A stretch of DNA of 64,000 nt, from NCBI RefSeq assembly GCF_014199535.1, contig NZ_JACHNV010000001.1, positions 1,178,001 to 1,242,000 on the forward strand, in the 5' to 3' direction. Of this stretch, positions 44,324-52,202 are shown one piece after another. The notes under the pieces are model-generated. The model saw only the letters and a list, made by a program, of their open reading frames with translations. It did no database searches and was not told the DNA's origin. The stretch comes from Hymenobacter latericoloratus. Its GTDB lineage: Bacteria > Bacteroidota > Bacteroidia > Cytophagales > Hymenobacteraceae. Position 1 is the stretch's first letter. Each line of letters begins with the position of its first letter. Both the position numbers and the translations under genes were made by a program.

Positions 44324-46225
44324 CTAGTACAGCACCCGGAACTTAATGGTGTGCTCTACTTTGCGCAACTCCCCGATTACTTCCGGCTCGTACTGCTTGT
44401 CGATGTCGGTAATCACGTAGCCGATGTGCTCGTTGGTTTTCAGGTACTGGCCCAGGATGTTGACGTGGTGCTGGGCCAGCACGTTGTTGATGCGGGCCAG
44501 TACGCCGGGCACGTTGTGGTGGATGTGGATGAGGCGGTGGGCCTGCTGCTCCGGCAGCTGAATGTTAGGGAAGTTGACGCTCTGCTGGGTGTTGCCGGTG
44601 TTCACGTACTGCATAATCCGCTCGGGCACAAACTCGGCGATATTGCGCTGGGCCTCGGCCGTGCTACCCCCTACATGGGGCGTAAGCAGCACGTTGGGCA
44701 GGCCGCGTAGCTCACTCTCAAAGCTTTCCTGGTTGGTTTTGGGCTCGTAGGGAAACACATCCACGGCGGCGCCGCCCAGGTGGCCGGACCGAAGTACGGC
44801 GGCCAGGGCGGGCACATCTACCACGTGGCCGCGGCTGTTGTTGAGCAGCAAGGCGCCGGGCTTCATCATAGCCAGCTCAGCCGCCCCGATGAGGTTGGTG
44901 TTGGCCGGGCGGCCATCTACGTGTAGAGTCACAATGTCGGACTGACGTAGGAGCTCCTCCAGGGTGCGGCACTTTACGGCGTTGCCTAGCTGCAGCTTCT
45001 CGGCCACATCGTAGTAGAGCACCTGCATGCCCACGGCCTCGGCCACTACCGACAGCTGGGAGCCAATGTTGCCGTAGCCCACGATGCCCAGCTTCTTGCC
45101 CCGGATTTCAAACGAGCCCTTGGCCGACTTATCCCACTCGCCCTGGTGCATTTTGGGGCTTTTCTCGGGGATGCGGCGGGCCAGCATGATAATTTCGCCC
45201 AGGGCCAGCTCCACTACCGAGCGGGTGTTGCTGAAGGGCGCATTGAACACGGCCACGCCCTTTTTCATGCAGCCCGTCAGGTCAATCTGGTTGGTGCCGA
45301 TGCAGAACGCCCCGATGCTGATGAGGCGGTTGGCCGCGTCGAGCACCCGCTGGGTTACCTGGGTTTTGCTCCGGATGCCCAGAATGCTCACGCCCTCAAT
45401 CTGCTGCACTAGCTCGTCTTCGTCGAGGCCGCCGGGCACGGTATCTACCTGGTAGCCTTCCTGGCGGAACAGCTCGGCGGCGCGCGGGTCGGGGTTTTCG
45501 AGCAGCAGGACTTTGATGCGGTTTTTGGGGTAGGAGAGGGTCATCGGAAGCTTGTTCTGGTAGAGAAATTCGTCGAAGGAAGGCAGCACCTCATCGGCGC
45601 GGGCCACTACGGCCTCGCGGTGCACGTTTTCGGTGAAGGCGTAGAAGCGGTGGGCCAGCCCGGCCTCCCGGATCTGGTAGTCGGTGTAGCCGTCGCCGAG
45701 GGCGTACACGTCGCCGTCGAGGTCCAGTTGGCGCAGCTGCAGGATTTTGCCTCCGTCGCGGCTCAGTACGTTTTCGGGGTCGAAGCCCGTGATGCGGCCG
45801 TCGGCATCGAAGGTGAAGGTGTTGGCCAGCACATGGTCGGCATCGATGCCGAACTCGGCTACCACCGGCTCAATAAACTCCCGGAAGCCGCTGCTGACAA
45901 TATACACCCGCCCGTGAAACCGCTCGAAGAAGCTGCGGTTGCGCTGGATGCTCTCCGATACTTTGCCGCGCAGGCGCTCCACCAGCAGCGGCAGGTGCTC
46001 GCGCCGGGCCGGCAGCAGGGCCAGCCGCTGTTTCAGGGACTCCGAGAAGTTCAGCTCCCCGCTCATACCCCGGTCCGTGAGGGCCCGGATGGCGCCTACT
46101 ACCTCCTCCCGGTTGGGCTGCCCGGCCAGGGCAATGTCGGCCAGCTCGTCGAGGCCTTCTACCTGGGTGAAGGTGCTGTCAAAATCAATAATGAGGTAGG
46201 GGAGAGGCTGCGGTTGCTCGGGCAT
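44324..46225 (-). CDS. serA: bifunctional phosphoserine phosphatase / D-3-phosphoglycerate dehydrogenase
   Basis: One 633-residue chain carries the first and last steps of serine synthesis. Residues about 1-215 are a HAD phosphatase like SerB: D14FDST18 with the nucleophile, YIVSSGFREFIEP (motif II), and ALGDGYTDYQI (motif IV). Residues about 232-555 are a phosphoglycerate dehydrogenase: IGAFCIGTNQIDL, the NAD motif LGIVGYGNIGSQL near 390, LHVDGRPANTNLI and LLTPHVGGSTAEAQ. Residues about 565-633 form an ACT domain (HNVPGVLARINNVLAQHHVNI), the usual serine-feedback site. All motifs look intact. The transaminase gene serC is not in the window. Confidence 0.93.
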   Translation of the reverse strand: MPEQPQPLPYLIIDFDSTFTQVEGLDELADIALAGQPNREEVVGAIRALTDRGMSGELNFSESLKQRLALLPARREHLPLLVERLRGKVSESIQRNRSFFERFHGRVYIVSSGFREFIEPVVAEFGIDADHVLANTFTFDADGRITGFDPENVLSRDGGKILQLRQLDLDGDVYALGDGYTDYQIREAGLAHRFYAFTENVHREAVVARADEVLPSFDEFLYQNKLPMTLSYPKNRIKVLLLENPDPRAAELFRQEGYQVDTVPGGLDEDELVQQIEGVSILGIRSKTQVTQRVLDAANRLISIGAFCIGTNQIDLTGCMKKGVAVFNAPFSNTRSVVELALGEIIMLARRIPEKSPKMHQGEWDKSAKGSFEIRGKKLGIVGYGNIGSQLSVVAEAVGMQVLYYDVAEKLQLGNAVKCRTLEELLRQSDIVTLHVDGRPANTNLIGAAELAMMKPGALLLNNSRGHVVDVPALAAVLRSGHLGGAAVDVFPYEPKTNQESFESELRGLPNVLLTPHVGGSTAEAQRNIAEFVPERIMQYVNTGNTQQSVNFPNIQLPEQQAHRLIHIHHNVPGVLARINNVLAQHHVNILGQYLKTNEHIGYVITDIDKQYEPEVIGELRKVEHTIKFRVLY

Positions 46226-46335
46226 AGTGGGGGCAAGGTAGAACGGAAAGCGCAATGGCCGGAACGCCAGTGACGCACGTTCTACGATTTCAAACGAAAA
46301 AGAACCGCTCCTTACCCGTCTGGCAAGCTGGCGCC

Positions 46336-46725
46336 CTACCCCTCGTAAAACTCCAAAGGCAGCCCATCGGGGTCCTGAATAAAGGTGAAGCGCCGGCCGG
46401 TAAGCTCATCGGTGCGCACGGGCTCGGCCGCTACGCCGCGGGTAGTGAGGTGGCGCACGGTGGCATCGATATCGGACACGGCAAAAGCCAGGTGGCGCAG
46501 ACCAGCGGCTTCGGGGTGGCTGAGGCGGGCCGGCGGGGTAGGAAAAGAAAACAGCTCGATGACGTACTGCCCGCCCAGGGCCAGGTCCAGCTTCCAGGAC
46601 TGCCGCTCCGCCCGGTACACCTCCCGAATGACACGTAGGCCCAGCACCTCAGTGTAAAACTGCTTGGAGCGGACATAATCCGAGCAGATGATGGCAATAT
46701 GATGGATGTGAAGCAAAGGCAGCAT
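46336..46725 (-). CDS. VOC-family (glyoxalase-like) protein
   Basis: A 129-residue protein with the paired beta-alpha-beta-beta-beta modules of the vicinal oxygen chelate fold. Metal-binding positions are plausible at His in LHIHHIAIICSD, Glu in YVIELFSFP, His in LRHLAFAVSD and Glu in DGLPLEFYEG. The pattern is that of the SMU1112c/YaeR subgroup of lyase-like proteins rather than true glyoxalase I; the substrate is unknown. The start at 46725 (MLPLLHIHH) is preferred to an ATG eight codons upstream. Single gene. Confidence 0.88.
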   Translation of the reverse strand: MLPLLHIHHIAIICSDYVRSKQFYTEVLGLRVIREVYRAERQSWKLDLALGGQYVIELFSFPTPPARLSHPEAAGLRHLAFAVSDIDATVRHLTTRGVAAEPVRTDELTGRRFTFIQDPDGLPLEFYEG

Positions 46726-46879
46726 AGAACGAAGAATAAGCCGGGGCAATGAAAACTGCCCTTACACCAGCCGGGCCACCGGGCCCGGCGCGCGGAGCGG
46801 TTCAGATGCGGGGCAATGGTTGCAATATTCGGCAGCTTACGTTTACTTATAGCAGGAACTTGCCAACCGGATGCGGCCT

Positions 46880-48070
46880 ATGAAAGCGCTGTGCTGCCTG
46901 AGAATATTGCTGGCGCTACTGAGCACGGGCCCGCTTGCCCTGGCGCAGGCAGACAAAGTCGTTTTTCATACCCTGGACCGTAGGAGGCTGCGTCCCTCAG
47001 AAATTGACTGGCTGGTACGGCAGCGTATGGAAGCGGCCCGCGTGCCGGGGCTGGCCCTGGTCCTGCTGGAAAACAACCAGGTGCGCTACCTGCGCACCTA
47101 CGGCCGGCGCAACCTCGAAACGGGCGCCCCGCTGGAGCCCAGCACCGTTATGTACGGAGCCTCCTTCAGCAAGGCCGTTTTTGCCTACCTCGTGCTGCAA
47201 CTGGTACAAGAGCAGGCCCTGGAGCTCGATAAGCCCTTGTACCAGTACCTGCCCAAACCCATTCCGGCGTACGAGCAGTACCAGGATCTGGGCCCGGATA
47301 CCCGCTGGCAGCAGCTTACGGCCCGGATGGCGCTTACCCACACAACAGGCCTGCCCAACTGGCGCTGGATTGAGCCCGACAAGAAATTGCGCTTCAAGTT
47401 TGCGCCCGGCACTCAGTACTGGTACTCCGGGGAAGGACTGCAGCTGCTGCAACTGGTGGTAGAAACCGTAACGGGTAAAAGCCTGACGGAGCTAAGCGCC
47501 GAGCGGGTATTTCAGCCGCTGCGCATGTCCCGGACCAGCTACGTCTGGCAGCCCGCTTTCGAAGATAACTATGCGCTGGGCTACGACGAACAGGGCCAGG
47601 TAGTGGGCATCCGGAAGCGCACCAAACCCGGGGGCGCCGGCTCTCTGAGCACCACGCCCGCCGATTACGCGGCCTTTCTGGCAGCCGTTATGCAAGGCCG
47701 GGGGCTTACTCCCGCCGCCAAGCAAAGCATGACCTAGGCCCAGGTGCGTATTCCCTACCAGGCCCAGTTTGGCCCCCTGGCCACCGTAGCCGCTCCCGAC
47801 AGCAACCGCGCCATTCAACTGGGCTACGGCCTGGGCTGGGGTACGTTCGTTTCGCCCACCCACGGACCCGCCTACTTCAAAGAAGGCCACGATGATGGGT
47901 GGGAAAACCACAGCGTGGTGTTTGCTGACCGCGGAAAAGGACTCCTGTTGGTGAGCAACAGCGCCAACGCCGACCTGCTGTTCAAGGAGCTGCTGGAAAA
48001 GCTCCTGGGCGACACGGATACCCCCTGGCAGTGGGAAGGCTACGAGCCCTACGTGGCCGGAAAGAAGTAG
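46880..48070 (+). pseudogene. serine hydrolase (beta-lactamase class C family) interrupted by an in-frame TAG
   Basis: The frame encodes a 396-residue exported serine hydrolase, but codon 286 is TAG (47735-47737). Upstream are a signal peptide (MKALCCLRILLALLSTGPLALAQA), the nucleophile motif S95FSK98 in GASFSKAVF, and YWYSGEGLQL as the YxN-like motif. Downstream in the same frame, without any shift, come QVRIPYQAQFGP, GYGLGWGTF, GHDDGWENHSVVF (the third active-site motif) and a normal end. The two halves together are a complete family member, so this is a single nonsense mutation, a sequencing error, or readthrough. A 288-residue truncated product (counted from the alternative ATG at 46871) would lack the C-terminal active-site motif. 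Confidence 0.88.
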
Positions 48071-48104
48071 CTACCCCAGAAGCGGGCGGACCGCCCCGGG
48101 CTCC

Positions 48105-48824
48105 CTACTGAATGCGTTTCTCGGCGCAGGCAGGAACCCAGGCTTCCTGCTGGCACACCTCACAGCGGGCGGTGCCGCCGCGGGGCAGCTCCTGCACGTG
48201 CCCGCAGCAGGCGCAGGCCTGGGGGCCCGCCTCCTCGGGGCGGCGCCGCGTCTCTCCGAACCGCTCGGGCCAGATGGGCAGACCGGGCCGCACCTGGTCG
48301 TCGGCAAAAAAGTAAATGCTCACGTTGCCGGTCGCCTCAATGTAGGCCCGGCGCACCTGGCCCAGGTGTTCTACCTGGTACTGGCGCAACTCTCCGAACA
48401 GTTCTTTTTGGGTCAGGTTCTGCTTTTTCAGGATTTCGTGCTTGATTTCACCGTCCTCGATAAGCAAAACCGGCGCGCCCTCCAGCCAGTCCGAAAACCG
48501 GGGGTAGTGCTCGGTCAGGCGGTTAAAAACCAGGTACAGGCCGGTAACCATCACAAATACCACGGCCACATGCAGCAGGGGCACGTCGTCGTAGAACATG
48601 GCGTCGCCGGCGGCGGAGCCCAGGGCCAAGATAATGCTCAGCTCAAAAATAGACAGCTGCCGGACCCCCCGCCGCCCCGTTACGCGCAAGGCGCCCAGAA
48701 TCAGGAGGTAAGTAACTAGGCAGCGGAAGGCTATTTCCAACAGAAACAGCACGGGCGCCTCATCAGAAATCAGAATACGTTTCCAGTCGAAAGGTTCGAT
48801 AGTGGTGGCAAGCAGCATGAGCAA
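48105..48824 (-). CDS. DUF421 (YetF-like) membrane protein with a C-terminal cysteine-rich tail
   Basis: A 239-residue protein. Three transmembrane helices lie at about 25-45, 60-78 and 83-103 (FELSIILALGSAAGDAMFYDDVPLLHVAVVF). The soluble DUF421 domain follows (about 105-185; LEGAPVLLIEDGEIKHEILKK). After it comes an added segment with CACCG and CEVCQQEAWVPAC (about residues 203-233), which looks like a zinc ribbon and is not part of the usual family. YetF-type proteins affect sporulation and membrane stress in Firmicutes; the role here is unknown. Single gene between the broken hydrolase and an acetyltransferase gene. Confidence 0.87.
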   Translation of the reverse strand: MLMLLATTIEPFDWKRILISDEAPVLFLLEIAFRCLVTYLLILGALRVTGRRGVRQLSIFELSIILALGSAAGDAMFYDDVPLLHVAVVFVMVTGLYLVFNRLTEHYPRFSDWLEGAPVLLIEDGEIKHEILKKQNLTQKELFGELRQYQVEHLGQVRRAYIEATGNVSIYFFADDQVRPGLPIWPERFGETRRRPEEAGPQACACCGHVQELPRGGTARCEVCQQEAWVPACAEKRIQ

Positions 48825-48931
48825 CGAAAAAGCAGCCCGGCCAATCCGGCCGTATCTGGTCTAACGCAAGGGGTAGCTCCGCAGTTAATTTAATTGACAT
48901 GAATGCCCCGGCCCGCTGCGGGACCGCTCTG

Positions 48932-49408
48932 CTAACCCCGTGAGGTAAGCGGCAGCACCAGATGGTGGGTAGAGGGCGCAAATCCCAGAGCCGTCCAGAA
49001 CTGCAAGCCGCCGGGGTTGGCCACGGCTACCTGCAGCTCCAGGTGGTCAGCCCCCTGCCGGGTCAGCCACTCCCGGGCCGTCTCGAATAGCAGGCGGCCG
49101 AGGCCCGTGCGCCGGTACTGAGGGCGCACAATGGTTTCGGCAATGTAGCCGCGCCGGTTGAAGTGCATGCCGTTGTTGCCGATCTGGTACATGGCCACCA
49201 GCAGGCCCATAAGTCCCCGCTCGTTCTCGGCCACAAAAAACCGGGTGTACGGCTCCTGCAGGCGCTGAAGCAGCACGCGCTTTAGCTCCGCTTCGGCCTG
49301 CCGGTAGTAGCCAAAAACAGGATGATAGGCTTCGTGCGAGTCCATGAGCTCACACCAGATGGCATACAGGGCGTCGAGGTCGGGGCGGGTAGCGGTACGA
49401 ATGGTCAT
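48932..49408 (-). CDS. GNAT-family N-acetyltransferase
   Basis: A 158-residue acetyltransferase. It begins MTIRTATRPDLDALYAIW, has the acetyl-CoA-binding motif VRPQYRRTGLGRLLFETA (Q/RxxGxG/A pattern) near residues 95-112, and ends with LQVAVANPGGLQFWTALGFAP, the usual closing element. The substrate is not predictable. The open frame extends 62 codons upstream with no homology, so the ATG at 49408 is used. No close operon partner. Confidence 0.9.
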   Translation of the reverse strand: MTIRTATRPDLDALYAIWCELMDSHEAYHPVFGYYRQAEAELKRVLLQRLQEPYTRFFVAENERGLMGLLVAMYQIGNNGMHFNRRGYIAETIVRPQYRRTGLGRLLFETAREWLTRQGADHLELQVAVANPGGLQFWTALGFAPSTHHLVLPLTSRG

Positions 49409-49602
49409 GGGCGAACACCAGGGAAGAGCAAGCGCAAAATTTGCGGAAGGTAGCCGGAAAACGACGCTAACCCAGGCCCCGCGTTGCAACAGGCGGCTTG
49501 CCGTAGTGCCTGCCCCATCTGAACAGGCTACCCCCGCTACGGTTGTGCTGCGGTGCAGGTGTCCGGTTTTCGGCGGCGCACCAGGGCCTCGCAACCTTGA
49601 TA

Positions 49603-49661
49603 AGCTACAGGCCGAACCCGGCTCAGCTCTCAGTGGCTGAATCCGGATTCGGCCTGTAGCT
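49603..49661. terminator. hairpin between the acetyltransferase and aldo/keto reductase genes
   Basis: agctacaggccgaa (49603-49616) and its complement (49648-49661) flank a 31-base loop with a smaller inner stem. Just after it, an 18-base unit (aaaaggaggtagggctag) is repeated in tandem at about 49665-49699, running into the aldo/keto reductase stop. Confidence 0.6.
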
Positions 49662-49695
49662 ATAAAAGGAGGTAGGGCTAGAAAAGGAGGTAGGG

Positions 49696-50646
49696 CTAGG
49701 CGCTGGCCTGGTTTAGCTCTTGGAGGTCGGCGGGGCTCAGGCTCAGTTCCGTGGATTTGAGCAGCTCCGTTACCTGCTCGGGGCTGGTAGCACTGGCAAT
49801 GGGGGCCGTGAGGCCGGGCTGGGCCAGTATCCAGGCCAGGGCTACCTGGGCGGGCGAGGCCTGCTGGCGGGCCGCCACGGCATCCAGCGCGCCCAGAATT
49901 TTCAGACCCTTATCATTCAGGTATTTCTGGCCTACCCCACCGCCGCGGGCGCTTTTCTGCAGGTCGGCTTCGGTGCGGTACTTGCCCGTGAGGAAGCCCG
50001 CGGCCAGGCCGTAATAGGGAATTACGCCAATGTGATGCTCCTGCACCAGGGGCAGCAGCTCCCGTTCGAACTCGGCCCGGTCGTAGAGGTTGTAGAGGGG
50101 TTGCAGCGTTTCGTAGCGGGGGAAACCGTGCTGCTGGCTGGCCTCCACGGATTCGCGCAGACGAGCGGCATCGAAGTTCGAAGCCCCAATGACGCGCACT
50201 TTGCCTTCTTTCACCAGCTGGGCGTAGGCCTCCAGGGTTTCCTCCACGGGCGTGGTCGGGTCGTCTTTGTGCGACTGATACAGGTCGATGTAGTCGGTTT
50301 GCAGGCGCTTGAGGGAGCCCTCCACGGCGCGCAGGATGTAGTCCTTTTTCAGGCCCTTGTTTTCGGGGTTGACCTCCCAGCCGACTTTGGTGGCAATCAC
50401 CACGTCGTCGCGGCGGCCACGCTGCTGCAGCCACTTGCCGATAATGGTTTCCGACTCGCCCCCGACGTGGCCCGGCACCCACACGGAGTAGCCGTCGGCG
50501 GTATCAATGGCGTTGCCGCCCCCGGCCACAAAGGCGTCGAGGATGCGGAAAGAGGTAGCCTCGTCGGCGGTCCAGCCGAAGACGTTGCCACCCAGCACGA
50601 GGGGAGCGATGCGCAGGCCCGAGCGGCCCAGTTCACGGTGTTGCAT
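49696..50646 (-). CDS. aldo/keto reductase
   Basis: A 316-residue NADPH-dependent reductase of the aldo/keto reductase family. The catalytic tetrad is visible: Asp in AIDTADGY, Tyr in the same segment (near 54), Lys in VIATKVGWE and His in LYQSHKDDP. The C-terminal IASATSPEQVTELLKS is the NADP phosphate-binding part. Members of this group act on aldehydes or sugar derivatives; the true substrate is unknown. It is divergent from the YdeI-like gene, 84 bases apart. Confidence 0.92.
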   Translation of the reverse strand: MQHRELGRSGLRIAPLVLGGNVFGWTADEATSFRILDAFVAGGGNAIDTADGYSVWVPGHVGGESETIIGKWLQQRGRRDDVVIATKVGWEVNPENKGLKKDYILRAVEGSLKRLQTDYIDLYQSHKDDPTTPVEETLEAYAQLVKEGKVRVIGASNFDAARLRESVEASQQHGFPRYETLQPLYNLYDRAEFERELLPLVQEHHIGVIPYYGLAAGFLTGKYRTEADLQKSARGGGVGQKYLNDKGLKILGALDAVAARQQASPAQVALAWILAQPGLTAPIASATSPEQVTELLKSTELSLSPADLQELNQASA

Positions 50647-50729
50647 GCACGTAAGGAGTAGAAATGAAGGAGGATGAATATCTTAAACCAGACCAACGCG
50701 GCAAGGTTGGCTACTTTTAGGCTCCTTTC

Positions 50730-51311
50730 ATGCTGATGCCCATGGCCCGCAAGCTCGATACGTTGGAAGTGGTGGATGTTCTCAGCCGGCCAGCGTGGCG
50801 GGCGTGGCTGGTTGCGCACCACGAGCAGCCCGTGGGCGTGTGGGTGGTGCTACACAAGAAAAACAGCGTATCGGGCACGCTCAGCTACGCCGAAGCGGTG
50901 GAAGAAGCCCTATGCTTCGGCTGGATTGATTCCTTACCCCGCAAGCTCGACGAAACCCGCTACCAGCTGTACTTCTCGCCCCGCAAAAAAGGCAGCGTGT
51001 GGTCGGCGGTGAATAAAAAGCGCCTGGAGCAGTTGCAGGCCGCCGGGCTGCTGATGCCGGCCGGGCAGGCCAAAATCAACAAGGCCCAGCAGGACGGTAG
51101 CTGGACCGCCCTGGATGAGGTAGATGCCCTGCTGCTACCCCCTGATTTAGCCGCTGCTCTGGCTGCTACCCCTGCGGCGGAGCAAAACTTCCAGCGCCTG
51201 GCTCCCAGCGTGCGCAAGCAACACCTGCAGCAGCTGACCGCCGTGCGCCGGCCCGAAACCCGGCAGCGGCGCATTGCCCAACTACTAGAGCAGCTGACTG
51301 CCGTAAAGTAA
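50730..51311 (+). CDS. YdeI/OmpD-associated family protein
   Basis: A 193-residue protein of the YdeI family: WRAWLVAHHEQPVGVWVVLHKKNS, then AVEEALCFGWIDSLPRKLD and YQLYFSPRKKGSVWSAVNKKRL, followed by a helical C-terminal part (LAPSVRKQHLQQL). YdeI has been linked to antimicrobial peptide resistance in Salmonella, but the biochemical activity of the family is not known. There are in-frame ATGs at 50730, 50739 and 50745 (MARKLDTLE); any may be used. The class D beta-lactamase-like gene follows 32 bases later on the same strand. Confidence 0.87.
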   Translation: MLMPMARKLDTLEVVDVLSRPAWRAWLVAHHEQPVGVWVVLHKKNSVSGTLSYAEAVEEALCFGWIDSLPRKLDETRYQLYFSPRKKGSVWSAVNKKRLEQLQAAGLLMPAGQAKINKAQQDGSWTALDEVDALLLPPDLAAALAATPAAEQNFQRLAPSVRKQHLQQLTAVRRPETRQRRIAQLLEQLTAVK

Positions 51312-51343
51312 GCTCGGGTGCCCAAGGCCGTTATCTTCGCTGC

Positions 51344-52162
51344 ATGCTACGGTTTCGCTATCTACTGTTCGCCTCGGGTATTTCGCTGCTGCTGGGCGCC
51401 ACACCTGCTACCTCCGTCACCGAACGAAACTTCCAGAAGCAGTTCGAGCAGTACGGGGTGGAGGGCTCTTTTCTGCTGTATGAAACGGGCACGGGCCGCT
51501 TTACGGCCTATAATGAAAAGCGCTGCCGCCAGGGTTTCCTGCCCGCTTCCACCTTCAAGATTCCGAACACGCTCATTGGCCTGCAAACCGGCGCCCTGCC
51601 CGACACGGCCACCATTTGCAAATGGGACGGGGTGAAGCGCGACTTCCCGCAGTGGAACCAGGACATGAGCTACGCCCGGGCTCTGCGCGTGTCGTGCGTG
51701 CCGTGTTACCAGCAGTTGGCCCGGCAGGTGGGGGTAGGAACGTATAAGCAGTGGCTCCGGAAGCTGCGCTACCCCGGCATCCTGGTCACGCCTGCCACCC
51801 TCGATACGTTCTGGCTCGATGGTAATTCGCGCATCAGTCAGTTCGAGCAGATTGATTTTCTACGTCGGCTGCAGGCAGAAACCCTGCCCGTAGAGGTGCG
51901 GCATCAGCGGGCCGTGAAGCAGCTTTTGCTCCTGCAGAAAACGCCCGGCTATGCTCTCTACGGCAAAACCGGCTGGCGCTTCCGCTCCGCCACCAACCCT
52001 GATAACGGCTGGTTTGTGGGCTGGGTGCAGCGCCCCGACGGCCGTACCGCCCTCTTTGTCCTTAATGCAGAACCCGCCGGAGGGCAGGCCGCCGATACAC
52101 GTTTTGCCGCCGGCCGCCGGGCCCTGACGGAAGATATACTGCGCGAAATTGGCTGGATGTAA
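51344..52162 (+). CDS. class D (OXA-like) beta-lactamase homologue
   Basis: A 272-residue exported serine beta-lactamase-fold protein. The signal peptide is at about 1-20. Active-site motifs are S69TFK72 in LPASTFKIPNT, S117CV119 in ALRVSCVPCY, K208TG210 in LYGKTGWRF, and the conserved tryptophan region DNGWFVGWV. The position of the YGN motif reads Y143PG145 (KLRYPGILVTP), and FWLDGNSRIS follows as usual. Length is normal. The enzyme class is clear; whether it hydrolyses clinically relevant beta-lactams cannot be told. No mobile element surrounds it, so it appears intrinsic. Confidence 0.88.
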   Translation: MLRFRYLLFASGISLLLGATPATSVTERNFQKQFEQYGVEGSFLLYETGTGRFTAYNEKRCRQGFLPASTFKIPNTLIGLQTGALPDTATICKWDGVKRDFPQWNQDMSYARALRVSCVPCYQQLARQVGVGTYKQWLRKLRYPGILVTPATLDTFWLDGNSRISQFEQIDFLRRLQAETLPVEVRHQRAVKQLLLLQKTPGYALYGKTGWRFRSATNPDNGWFVGWVQRPDGRTALFVLNAEPAGGQAADTRFAAGRRALTEDILREIGWM

Positions 52163-52202
52163 TGCTGCCTTCTGGGTAAGAATGGGAGCCGCCGTTTTAC
52201 AC

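Noticed and set aside
46871..48070. Reading the serine hydrolase region as two separate genes
   Set aside because: The second part starts in the same frame directly after the TAG, lacks any N-terminal domain of its own, and completes the first part exactly.
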